This document shows positions 1-7,104 of a stretch of 64,000 bases of DNA, in pieces. Position 1 is the stretch's first letter. Each line of letters opens with the position of its first letter. Below the pieces are notes generated by a model. That model saw only the letters and a list, made by a program, of their open reading frames with translations, was not told the DNA's origin and did no database searches. A program made the position numbers and the translations under genes. The DNA comes from Streptomyces bathyalis (GTDB lineage: Bacteria; Actinomycetota; Actinomycetes; Streptomycetales; Streptomycetaceae): the NCBI RefSeq assembly GCF_015910445.1, contig NZ_CP048882.1, positions 744,001 to 808,000 of the forward strand, read 5' to 3'.

Positions 1-271
1 TGCGCAGCCGCTGCTCGTGCACCTGGAGTCTGCAGCGGACGCGGCAGCTGTCGGTGTGCACCACGGCGTTGGTGAAGAACTCCGAGACGACGAGCTGCGC
101 CGTCCGGCCCAGTTCCTCCGGCAGCCCCCAGCTGAGCACCTGGCCACGCACCATCTCCCGGGCATCCGCGACGGCCGTCGCGTGCGCGGGCAGCTCGAAG
201 CCCCCACGACGCACAAGCGCCCCGACCGGTTCGGACGGGGAGAGCGGTATGACGGGGCGGGACAGAGCCAC
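1..271 (-). CDS. ATP-binding anti-sigma-factor-like protein, truncated at window start
   Basis: The visible N-terminal ~90 residues match the start of RsbW/SpoIIAB-type HATPase_c_2 proteins: a variable head (VALSRPVIPL), then the helix carrying the N-box SEFFTNAVVHTDS, whose Asn coordinates ATP-Mg. The C-terminal half lies outside the window. I chose the GTG at 271 because the reading frame carries homology right after it. The gene is divergent from the XRE regulator at 491, a pairing very common in streptomycetes, where an ATPase, an XRE/Scr1 regulator and a DUF397 protein form a module. Its role as a serine kinase or anti-sigma factor is inferred from the family; no sigma-factor partner is visible. 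Confidence 0.8.
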   Translation of the reverse strand, partial: MALSRPVIPLSPSEPVGALVRRGGFELPAHATAVADAREMVRGQVLSWGLPEELGRTAQLVVSEFFTNAVVHTDSCRVRCRLQVHEQRLR

Positions 272-395
272 GGTTGGTTAAGCCTTCCGACTACCTGCTG
301 GGGGAGGGACAGGGCCCGGAGGCAGCACCATGCGGGGCATGAGCTGTATCACGTACATCACTATGCGCCGTGCCCGTCACAGTTGGCAAGAGCCG

Positions 396-412
396 TTCTG
401 CGAATTGCAGAA
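396..412. promoter_or_regulatory. Candidate operator, inverted repeat between ATPase and XRE genes
   Basis: TTCTGCGAATTGCAGAA is an inverted repeat with perfect 6-bp arms around a 5-bp centre. It lies in the 219-bp divergent intergenic region, about 80 bp before the TTG start of the XRE gene. A site for the adjacent XRE regulator is an inference. Confidence 0.4.
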
Positions 413-490
413 TCGGAGGGAACAGAGTGGTCCATGCACTGATCGCGTGGCACACTTCTAGCGCAGCAAGTCCGGTGGAAGGGAGGCGTC

Positions 491-1348
491 TTGGCCGACG
501 GCCGTACCGCACCGACCGTGGGCCAGATGGTCCTCGGAATGCGGCTGCGGGACCTGCGTGAAGCCGCCGGACGCTCCTTCGCCGAGGCGGCCGCGGCCCT
601 GAGCGTGAACGCCACGACGGTCCGCCGCATGGAGAAGGCCGAGGTCGGCCTCAAGCCGCCATACGTGGAGAAACTTCTCAAAACGTACGGCATCCCCGAG
701 AACGAGATCACTGCCTTCCTCGAGCTGGTGGACGAAGCCAACCAGCCGGGCTGGTGGCAGGGATTCCGCGACGTACTGCCGTCGTGGTTCAGCCTCTACG
801 TCAGCCTGGAGGGCGAGGCGAGCCTGATCCGCGCGTACGAGCCGCACTGCGTGCACGGGCTGCTCCAGACGGAGGACTACGCACGAGCTCTGCTGCGCAC
901 GGGGTTCCCCAACGCCGCGGACGAGGAGCTGGACCGCCGGGTCGCCCTGCGCATGGAGCGGCAGGAGCTGCTGCGGCGGGACGACGCCCCGCGGCTGTGG
1001 GTGCTCCTGGAGGAACAGGTCGTCCGTCGGCACGTCGGCGCTCCGCACGTGATGCGCGCCCAGATCGACCGGCTCATCGAGTGCGCCGCCCTGCCCCACG
1101 TCACCGTGCAGGTCATCCCGTTCGCCTCGGGGGCGCACCCCGCCATGTTCGGGCCCTTCCAGCTCTTCCGGTTCGAGATCCCCGAACTGCCCGACATCGT
1201 CTACGCCGAGAATCTCAGCGGCGCCGTCTACTACGACGAACGCCGCGACACAGCCGTCTACCTGGAGGCACTGGACCGCATGGGTGCGCAGGCCGCACCG
1301 GCACAACGCACCGAGGCTCTCCTCGGTGAGATCCGCAAGGAGTTCTGA
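491..1348 (+). CDS. XRE-family regulator, Scr1/DUF5753 type
   Basis: A 285-aa DNA-binding protein. Residues ~15-70 form a helix-turn-helix (LRDLREAAGRSFAEAAAALSV, with NATTVRRMEKAEVG as the recognition part). Residues ~95-275 are the DUF5753 effector region typical of Scr1/WhiJ-like regulators, recognisable by its motifs on multiple short blocks (EPHCVHGLLQTEDYARALL, VQVIPFASGAHPAMFGPF, DIVYAENLSGAVY). The TTG start at 491 is set by a GGGAGG ribosome-binding site immediately upstream. It is followed 4 nt later by a DUF397 gene, its usual partner. In the family these pairs modulate development and antibiotic production; the target genes here are unknown. Confidence 0.9.
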   Translation: MADGRTAPTVGQMVLGMRLRDLREAAGRSFAEAAAALSVNATTVRRMEKAEVGLKPPYVEKLLKTYGIPENEITAFLELVDEANQPGWWQGFRDVLPSWFSLYVSLEGEASLIRAYEPHCVHGLLQTEDYARALLRTGFPNAADEELDRRVALRMERQELLRRDDAPRLWVLLEEQVVRRHVGAPHVMRAQIDRLIECAALPHVTVQVIPFASGAHPAMFGPFQLFRFEIPELPDIVYAENLSGAVYYDERRDTAVYLEALDRMGAQAAPAQRTEALLGEIRKEF

Positions 1349-1352
1349 CTGC

Positions 1353-1610
1353 ATGGGCCGCGATACGACACAGCACATCTACAACGGCATGCCCTCCCGG
1401 GAGCTGGGCTCCGAGGGCTGGCACAAGCCGTGGAGCGGCCCGAACGGCGGCAACTGCCTGGAGGCCATGAAGCTCGGGGACGGCCGCATCGCGCTGCGGC
1501 AGTCCAACGACCCTGACGGTCCGGCGCTGATATACGACCCCGCCGAGATCGACATCTTCATACGCGGCGCGAAGCGCGGTGAGGCCGACTTCCTGCTCAC
1601 CCACGGATGA
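1353..1610 (+). CDS. DUF397 small protein
   Basis: An 85-aa protein with the DUF397 pattern: W-K-P-W-S-G-P-N-G-G-N-C-L-E near the middle, then a C-terminal RQSNDPDGPALIY...IFIRGAKRGEADFL block. The ATG at 1353 sits 4 nt after the stop of the XRE regulator, so the two are probably co-translated. DUF397 proteins are small partners of Scr1-type regulators and are proposed to counteract or modulate them; the biochemical role is poorly defined. The usual DUF397 start (SSxCVEVA) is diverged here to GGNCLEAM, still keeping the Cys. Confidence 0.88.
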   Translation: MGRDTTQHIYNGMPSRELGSEGWHKPWSGPNGGNCLEAMKLGDGRIALRQSNDPDGPALIYDPAEIDIFIRGAKRGEADFLLTHG

Positions 1611-1643
1611 CCACGACCGCCCAGTACGGAAACGGAGACACCG

Positions 1644-2537
1644 TTGACTGGAGTGACGAGAACGCCGGGAGGGACGGGAGCGGTGCGGTCCGCGGGAGTC
1701 TCCCGCGGCGGCAGCACCAGTGGCCGGACCGTGCCCGCGCAGGAACCCGGCAGAGCGCATCCGGCCCGCATGTACGACTACTACCTGGGCGGCCGTGACC
1801 ACTCGGACGCCGATGTGCGGGCGGCGGAGGCCGTGGCCACCGCGCTGCCCGGAGTGAAGGCGGCGGCACAGGCCAACCGGGCCTTCATGGTCCGGGCGAC
1901 CCGCTGGCTGGCGGCCGAGCGCGGCGTCAGGCAGTTCCTGGACATAGGGTCCGGCATCCCCACCGAACCCAATCTGCACCAGGTCGCCCAGGGGGTCGCG
2001 CCCGAGGCGAAGGTCGTCTACAGCGACAACGACCCCCTCGTCCTCCAGCACGCCCGGGAGATGCTCCACGGCGACGAGGAGGGGACCACCGCATACGTGC
2101 ACGCGGATGTCACGGACCCGGAGAGCATCCTCGACGCCCCGGGCCTGAGCGACACCATCGACCTGGGCCGCCCCGTGGGCCTCTCCCTCAACTCCGTCCT
2201 CCACTTCGTGGCCGACGAGCAGCATCCGTACGACATCGTCCGCACCCTGCTCGGCGCGCTGCCCGCCGGCAGCCATCTCGTTCTCACGCACACCACTGCC
2301 GACTTCCTCGACGCCGCCGGCGCGCAGCGGGCCGAGACGGTGCTGAAGACGTACGCGAGTGACGGCTGCCCGCTGCGGCCCCGCACGCGCACGGAGGTGG
2401 CCCGCTTCTTCGACGGCCTGGAGATGGCCGGCCCCGGGCTCGTACTCCCCCACCGCTGGCGCCCGGACCGGGACACTCCCGCGCACCTCCCCGCCGAAGA
2501 GGTGCCGGGCTACGCCGGGGTCGCCCGCAAGCCGTGA
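1644..2537 (+). CDS. SAM-dependent methyltransferase, DUF574 family
   Basis: A 297-aa protein of the DUF574 (Methyltransf_19) family, abundant in Streptomyces. It has the family opener ARMYDYYLGGRDH at ~42, the Rossmann motif I FLDIGSGIPT (~97), the acidic end of strand 2 (VVYSDNDPLVL) and a C-terminal FFDGLEMAGPGLV...GYAGVARKP. The first ~40 residues are low-complexity and may be partly untranslated; the TTG at 1644 has a purine-rich stretch upstream. It lies 33 nt after the DUF397 gene, so it may be in the same transcript. The substrate is unknown. A second copy of the family is at 15212. Confidence 0.85.
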   Translation: MTGVTRTPGGTGAVRSAGVSRGGSTSGRTVPAQEPGRAHPARMYDYYLGGRDHSDADVRAAEAVATALPGVKAAAQANRAFMVRATRWLAAERGVRQFLDIGSGIPTEPNLHQVAQGVAPEAKVVYSDNDPLVLQHAREMLHGDEEGTTAYVHADVTDPESILDAPGLSDTIDLGRPVGLSLNSVLHFVADEQHPYDIVRTLLGALPAGSHLVLTHTTADFLDAAGAQRAETVLKTYASDGCPLRPRTRTEVARFFDGLEMAGPGLVLPHRWRPDRDTPAHLPAEEVPGYAGVARKP

Positions 2538-2596
2538 CCGTGAGCCCTGACCGCAAGCCCTGACCGTGAGCGTTGATCGCCAGCCCTGGCCGCGAG
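2535..2596. repeat. 13-bp tandem repeat starting at a stop codon
   Basis: About 4.8 units of a 13-bp element (TGACCGTGAGCCC, TGACCGCAAGCCC, TGACCGTGAGCGT, TGATCGCCAGCCC, TGGCCGCGAG) begin exactly at the TGA of the DUF574 gene. The last coding bases (CCGCAAGCCG) look like a preceding unit. Probably produced by slippage. Confidence 0.75.
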
Positions 2597-2644
2597 TACC
2601 GCGGTAAGGGGGCCGTTGACACGGGACACCGCCGGGACGCACGA

Positions 2645-2658
2645 TAAGCAAGCGCTTA
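2645..2658. promoter_or_regulatory. Candidate operator upstream of acyl-CoA dehydrogenase
   Basis: TAAGCAAGCGCTTA is a perfect inverted repeat (TAAGC / GCTTA, 4-nt centre) 43 bp before the dehydrogenase start. Sites of this size and symmetry before fatty-acid genes are typically bound by TetR-family regulators; the regulator is not in the window. Confidence 0.45.
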
Positions 2659-2701
2659 GGTATGCGCCCGTACGCCGTCGACCGTGATCGGATCACGCCT
2701 C

Positions 2702-4504
2702 ATGGCCACTTCGTCCCTCCTGCTCTCCCGCCGGGACCTGGACTTCCTCCTCCACCAGTGGCTGGACGCCGAGGAGTTGACCAGGCGCCCGCGCTTCGCC
2801 GAGCACTCCCGCGAGACCTTCGACGCGGTGCTCGACCTCAGCGAGCAGATCGCCACGCGCCACTTCGCGCCGCACAACAAGAAGAACGATCAGCAGGAGC
2901 CCCGTTTCGACGGCGAGCGCGTACACACCCTGCCGGAGGCGAAGGAGGCGCTGGACGCCTTCACCAAGGCCGACCTGCTTGCCGCCCCCATGGACGAGGA
3001 ACTGGGCGGCATGCAGCTGCCCCAGCTGATCACGACGGCCTGCTTCAGCTGGTTCCAGGCGGCGAACGTCGGCACGTCCTCCTACGTCTTCCTCACCCTC
3101 GGCAACGCCAGGCTCCTGTGCGAGCACGGCTCCCCCGAGCAGATCGACACCTATGTACGGCCCATGCTCGCCGGCCGCTTCTTCGGCACCATGTGCCTCT
3201 CCGAGCCGCAGGCGGGCTCTTCACTGGCCGACGTCACCACCCGCGCCGAACCCCAACCGGACGGCACCTACCGGCTGTTCGGCAGCAAGATGTGGATCTC
3301 GGCGGGCGACCACGAGCTGTCGGAGAACATCGTCCACCTGGTCCTCGCCCGCATCCCCGGAGCGCCCCCGGGCGTCAAGGGACTCTCGCTGTTCATCGTG
3401 CCGAAGTACCTCGTCGGCGACGACGGCTCCCTCGGCGAGCGCAACGACGTCGTGACGGCCGGGCTCAACCACAAGATGGGCTACAGGGGCACGACCAACA
3501 CGCTGCTCAACTTCGGTGAGGGCGCCCACACTCCGGGCGGGGCTCCGGGTGCTGCCGCGTACCTCGTGGGCCTGCCGCACTGCGGGCTCAAGTACATGTT
3601 CCACATGATGAACGGCGCCCGCATCGGCGTCGGCGCCGGTGCGATGGCCCTGGGCTACACCGGCTATCTCAAGTCGCTCGAGTACGCGCGGGAACGCCCG
3701 CAAGGCCGGCCCGTCGCCGCGAAGGACCCCTCCGCCCCGCAGGTCCCGATCATCGAACACGCCGACGTGCGGCGGATGCTGCTCGCGCAGAAGTCGTACG
3801 TCGAGGGCGCGCTGGCCCTTCTGCTCTACTGCTCACGGCTCGTCGACGAGCAGCACACCGCCGAGCAGGAGGAGGAGCGCTCACACGCACGCCTGCTCCT
3901 GGACGTGCTCACGCCGATCGCCAAGAGCTGGCCCTCGCAGTGGTGCCTGGAGGCCAACAACCTCGCGATCCAGGTGCACGGCGGCTACGGCTACACCCGT
4001 GAGTACGACGTCGAGCAGCACTACCGCGACAACCGCCTCAACCCCATCCACGAGGGGACGCACGGCATCCAGGCCCTCGACCTGCTCGGCCGCAAGGCCG
4101 TCATGGACGGCGGCGCCGGCCTCGTCGCGCTCGGCGAGACCATCGGCAAGACGGTCGAACGGGCGCTGGCCACCGACGGCGAGGCCGCCGAACTGGGCGC
4201 CGCGCTGCGGGAGTCGTGGGAGCGGGTCTCCAAGGTCACCGCTCGGCTGTGGGGCACCGGCGATCCGTCCGTGGCCCTCGCGAACGCCTCCGCGTACCTG
4301 GAGGCGGTGGGCCACACCGTCGTGGCGTGGATATGGCTCGGCCAGTTCCTGGCGACGGCCGGACACGACGACGCCTTCCACCGGGGCAAGCGGCAGGCGG
4401 CGCGCTACTTCTTCCGTCACGAACTGCCCCGCACGGGGCCGCAGTTCGACCTGCTGGAGTCGCTCGACACCACGACGCTGGACGCCGAGCCGGACTGGTT
4501 CTAG
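2702..4504 (+). CDS. Acyl-CoA dehydrogenase with C-terminal extension (DmdC/FadE-like)
   Basis: A 600-aa flavoenzyme predicted to oxidise acyl-CoA thioesters to 2-enoyl-CoA with FAD. It has an N-terminal helical domain, the middle beta-domain signature FGTMCLSEPQAGSSLADV (~residue 160), the C-terminal helical domain with LAIQVHGGYGYTREYDVEQHYRD, and the catalytic-Glu segment NPIHEGTHGIQALDL (Glu present). A ~130-residue tail corresponds to the extra AcylCoA_dh_C domain of the ~600-aa subfamily that includes methylmercaptopropionyl-CoA dehydrogenase. The start is the ATG at 2702 (MATSSLLLSRRD); a GTG at 2684 would add six residues. It stands alone behind a candidate palindromic operator. Substrate cannot be deduced. 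Confidence 0.88.
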   Translation: MATSSLLLSRRDLDFLLHQWLDAEELTRRPRFAEHSRETFDAVLDLSEQIATRHFAPHNKKNDQQEPRFDGERVHTLPEAKEALDAFTKADLLAAPMDEELGGMQLPQLITTACFSWFQAANVGTSSYVFLTLGNARLLCEHGSPEQIDTYVRPMLAGRFFGTMCLSEPQAGSSLADVTTRAEPQPDGTYRLFGSKMWISAGDHELSENIVHLVLARIPGAPPGVKGLSLFIVPKYLVGDDGSLGERNDVVTAGLNHKMGYRGTTNTLLNFGEGAHTPGGAPGAAAYLVGLPHCGLKYMFHMMNGARIGVGAGAMALGYTGYLKSLEYARERPQGRPVAAKDPSAPQVPIIEHADVRRMLLAQKSYVEGALALLLYCSRLVDEQHTAEQEEERSHARLLLDVLTPIAKSWPSQWCLEANNLAIQVHGGYGYTREYDVEQHYRDNRLNPIHEGTHGIQALDLLGRKAVMDGGAGLVALGETIGKTVERALATDGEAAELGAALRESWERVSKVTARLWGTGDPSVALANASAYLEAVGHTVVAWIWLGQFLATAGHDDAFHRGKRQAARYFFRHELPRTGPQFDLLESLDTTTLDAEPDWF

Positions 4505-4553
4505 GCCAGGGCCTAGTACTCCCGGCGGTGGACCGGGATCCTGAAACGCGAGA

Positions 4554-5060
4554 TCACGGTCCGCCGCCGGAAGCCAGGTCGCGCTGATACCAGGTTCCCG
4601 GCTTCCCACCGAGGTCTGCCGGGTCCGCCGGGCCGGCCGGGACGAACCCGGCCTTGGTCAGCACCTTCCGGGACGCGGCATTCCCGTGAGAGGTGGCTGC
4701 CCTGAGTGTGTGCAGGCCGTGCCGCCCCGCCGCCAGCCGGCACAGCTCCCGGACGGTCGCCGTCGCCACGCCTCGGCCGGTGGCAAGTTGCGCGACCCGG
4801 TAGCCGAGTTGCGCAGCGCCGTCCTCGATGTCGACCAGATTGAACCTGCCGAGTACCGAGCCGTCCTCGGCGACGAGCACGTAGAAGGCGCAGATGCCCG
4901 CCTCCTGCTCGGCCAGCCGGGCGTCGTACCGGTCCGCGAACCGGTCGAAGAAGTCATCGCCGCGGTCGGAGACCGAGGCAGCGAAGTAGGCGCGGTTCTC
5001 CAGCTCGAACGCCAGAACCGCTGGACCATGGTCGGCATGCAGCCGCTCCAGCTCGGGCAC
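4554..5060 (-). CDS. GNAT-family N-acetyltransferase (RimJ/RimL-like)
   Basis: A 168-aa acetyltransferase fold. Visible family features are the beta-strand pair AFYVLVAEDGSVLGRFNLVDI, the acetyl-CoA pyrophosphate-binding motif A (GYRVAQLATGRGVATATVRELC, where R-G-V-A-T is the Q/RxxGxG/A equivalent) and the C-terminal motif B TSHGNAASRKVLTKAGFV, where Asn is followed by the small-residue helix of RimJ/L enzymes. GTG start at 5060. It converges with the dehydrogenase, 49 nt between stops, with a short GCCTAG/CTAGGC hairpin at the dehydrogenase stop. Substrate is not predictable; RimJ/L relatives acetylate protein N-termini or small amines. Confidence 0.85.
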   Translation of the reverse strand: MPELERLHADHGPAVLAFELENRAYFAASVSDRGDDFFDRFADRYDARLAEQEAGICAFYVLVAEDGSVLGRFNLVDIEDGAAQLGYRVAQLATGRGVATATVRELCRLAAGRHGLHTLRAATSHGNAASRKVLTKAGFVPAGPADPADLGGKPGTWYQRDLASGGGP

Positions 5061-5164
5061 CGACCAACCCTACGCAGACGGCGCGTCGAGCCCAACTGAG
5101 TTTCCGCCGCGCTCGGAAGCCCCGGGACCGGGGCACATGACGATCAACGGCCGGAATACCAGGG

Positions 5165-5342
5165 GCGGTTCTGTTCGCCACCGCACCTCGCAGTTCCCGG
5201 CGGCGGATCTTGCCGCTGGCCGCACGCGGCACCGCGGAGAGAGAGAGTCGACCTGCCGGACCTTCAGCATCACGCCCTTCGGCAATTCGGTCGTGCCCGA
5301 GGAGTACGGCAGAACGGCCAGGTCCTCCGGGTCGGTGGTCAC
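5165..5342 (-). pseudogene. Relic of AMP-binding acyl/aryl-CoA ligase (internal deletion)
   Basis: On the minus strand, 5342 to ~5245 encodes TTDPEDLAVLPYSSGTTE then LPKGVMLK. This is the A3 ATP-binding motif of ANL ligases (canonical SSGTTGLPKGVMLTH) with the critical Gly changed to Glu. Then, in another frame from ~5232, it encodes VPRAASGKIRRRELRGAV, the A10 motif at the C-terminus of the same family, including the catalytic Lys. The ~300+ residues between the motifs are missing and the frames do not match. This is best read as a decayed 4-coumarate-CoA-ligase-like gene after a large internal deletion. No start-to-stop product is expected. Confidence 0.7.
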
Positions 5343-5441
5343 GTCCCGGCTCGGGAGCGATGCGAACCCCGGGAGTCCGGAGGCCGAAACACGGCGCGGG
5401 TCCGGCCTGCTGACCGGACCCGCGCCGGAACTGCCTCTGCC

Positions 5442-6923
5442 TCAGCTCCTGTTGTGCTGCGTCCGCCCGTCACAGTCGAGTTCGTCGCCGCGTACCGGGG
5501 CGCCCTCGACACTGCTGCGGTCGTAGACGACGTCGGCCACGTCGGTGCCCTCCGTGCCGGGCCGCACCGTGAAGACGTCCGAGTGCTTCGTGCCCGTAAC
5601 CTTCTGGGCGCGCATCACCGCACCGGGCATCGCCGCCGAGACCGTGCTCGCCTTGCGCTGCCAGTGGACGTCATAGGTGATCTCCGTACGGCCGCCGCGC
5701 GGGCCGGCGGCGGAAGCCCGCCGCGGGTTCATGACCTTGAAGCCGTTGTCCCGCAGCTCCTGCTCGATGTGCGCGGCGGTATCCCCGCTCCCTTCCACCC
5801 GGACTGTGACCTCCTCCGGCCTGTACGGGACGGGCGTGGCTCCGGGCGCCGGGCCGGTGACGGTGCTGCCGGTGATGGGCCGGTCGGCACGCAGATCGGC
5901 GAAGAGGGCGCGTGCGCGCGGACCGTCCCATCTGAGGGTGGAGCCCCACACGGGCGAGCGGTGGTCGAAGTCGAGGATCGGCACGGTCGCGAACTCCGTG
6001 CGCTTCGCCGTCAATCCCTGCAGATCACGTGCGAGCCGTGACAGCCGTGCGGTCGTGAAGCCCTTGTCCCAGCGGACCGAACCGCGCAACGCGGCGGCGG
6101 CACGCAGCACTTCGAGCGGCTGCGCGGCCGTGCCGTCGCTGGTGAGGGTGCGCAGCAGCTCGCCGACCACGTGCTGCTGACGCCGTGCCCGGCCGAGGTC
6201 GCCGGGCGGGTCGACGTGCCGGGCGCGTACGAACCTCACCGCCTTGTTGCCGTTCAGGACGTGGGTGCCCTGCGCAAGTTTCAGTCCGCTGTTCTTGTCC
6301 TCCATCGGCTTGGCGGAGCACACCTTCACGCCCTTGAGCCGGTTCACGGTCTTCTCGAACCCGGGGAAGTCGGTCTCGGCGTAGTGGTCGATGCGGACCC
6401 CGGTGCTCTGCTCGACCGTGCGGATGGTGAGCGCCGGGCCGCCGTGGGCGTATGCACTGTTGATCTTGCCGAGGTGGCGGGTGGTGCTGTCGGTGATCTT
6501 GCCGAAGCCCTTGCCGTGGTCGCGGTGCTTCGCGAAGCGGACGTAGGAGTCGCGGGGAATGCTCACGACGCTGACACGGTCGCGGTCGGCGGAGACGTGA
6601 AGCAGCATCATCACGTCCGTGCAGTCGCACTGCTCGCCGTTCACATGCAGCCGGTTCTTGGTCTTCTTGGAGAGCCCCTCACGTCTGTCGAGACCGGCGA
6701 GAAGGACGTTCGTGCCGGGGCCCTTGGCGGGGCGGCCGGACTCGGGGAGCTTGTCGAAGGCGTTGCTCACACGCTCCGAACCCCCGGGCGGGGCAGGCGC
6801 GTTCGTCGCGACCGTACTCGCGTCCAGCGCGGCGCCGCAGGTGAGCGCGGCGCAGACGGCGCAGGCCAGAGCGAGCATCCGGCGAGAGCGTGGGGACCGG
6901 GCGGGGCGGTAGAGAGGGGACAT
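5442..6923 (-). CDS. LytR-CpsA-Psr (LCP) cell-wall polymer transferase
   Basis: A 493-aa membrane-anchored protein: a short cytoplasmic Arg-rich head, one membrane anchor at ~15-37 (LALACAVCAALTCGAAL), an LCP domain at ~75-240 (TNVLLAGLDRREG, TDVMMLLHVSADRDRVSVVS, IPRDSYV, GKINSAYAHGGPALT, YAETDFPGFEKTVNRLKGV, VRFVRARH), and a LytR_C domain at ~370-460 (VTVRVEGSGDTAAHIEQELR...GFKVMNPR). LCP enzymes move undecaprenyl-linked glycopolymers onto peptidoglycan outside the membrane. The conserved Asp/Arg residues that hold the pyrophosphate are present. The ATG at 6923 follows a GGAGGT site; a longer frame to 7019 lacks one. Confidence 0.92.
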   Translation of the reverse strand: MSPLYRPARSPRSRRMLALACAVCAALTCGAALDASTVATNAPAPPGGSERVSNAFDKLPESGRPAKGPGTNVLLAGLDRREGLSKKTKNRLHVNGEQCDCTDVMMLLHVSADRDRVSVVSIPRDSYVRFAKHRDHGKGFGKITDSTTRHLGKINSAYAHGGPALTIRTVEQSTGVRIDHYAETDFPGFEKTVNRLKGVKVCSAKPMEDKNSGLKLAQGTHVLNGNKAVRFVRARHVDPPGDLGRARRQQHVVGELLRTLTSDGTAAQPLEVLRAAAALRGSVRWDKGFTTARLSRLARDLQGLTAKRTEFATVPILDFDHRSPVWGSTLRWDGPRARALFADLRADRPITGSTVTGPAPGATPVPYRPEEVTVRVEGSGDTAAHIEQELRDNGFKVMNPRRASAAGPRGGRTEITYDVHWQRKASTVSAAMPGAVMRAQKVTGTKHSDVFTVRPGTEGTDVADVVYDRSSVEGAPVRGDELDCDGRTQHNRS

Positions 6924-6939
6924 GAGCCAGTGCACCTCC

Positions 6940-6958
6940 GCGGAATGTGGGATTCCGC
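6940..6958. promoter_or_regulatory. Inverted repeat just upstream of the LCP gene RBS
   Basis: GCGGAAT-gtggg-ATTCCGC is a perfect 7-bp inverted repeat, immediately 5' of the GGAGGT site of the LCP gene. It could be an operator, or a hairpin beside the ribosome-binding site. Function is inferred only. Confidence 0.35.
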
Positions 6959-7104
6959 ATGCTGGCACGGCCCGTGCCCGGACCTCCGGCGCTACGTCGT
7001 GCTCACCCGTACGGCTCACCCGGTCAGATGAACGCCAGCGCCTCCCGTCCGCTCGTCCCGGTCACCAGCCCCCGTATCCCGTCCCGGCCCCGGCCGGCCA
7101 CCTC

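Noticed and set aside
4501..4516. CTAGGC/GCCTAG hairpin at the acyl-CoA dehydrogenase stop as a terminator
   Set aside because: Only 6 bp with a 4-nt loop; too weak to list separately.
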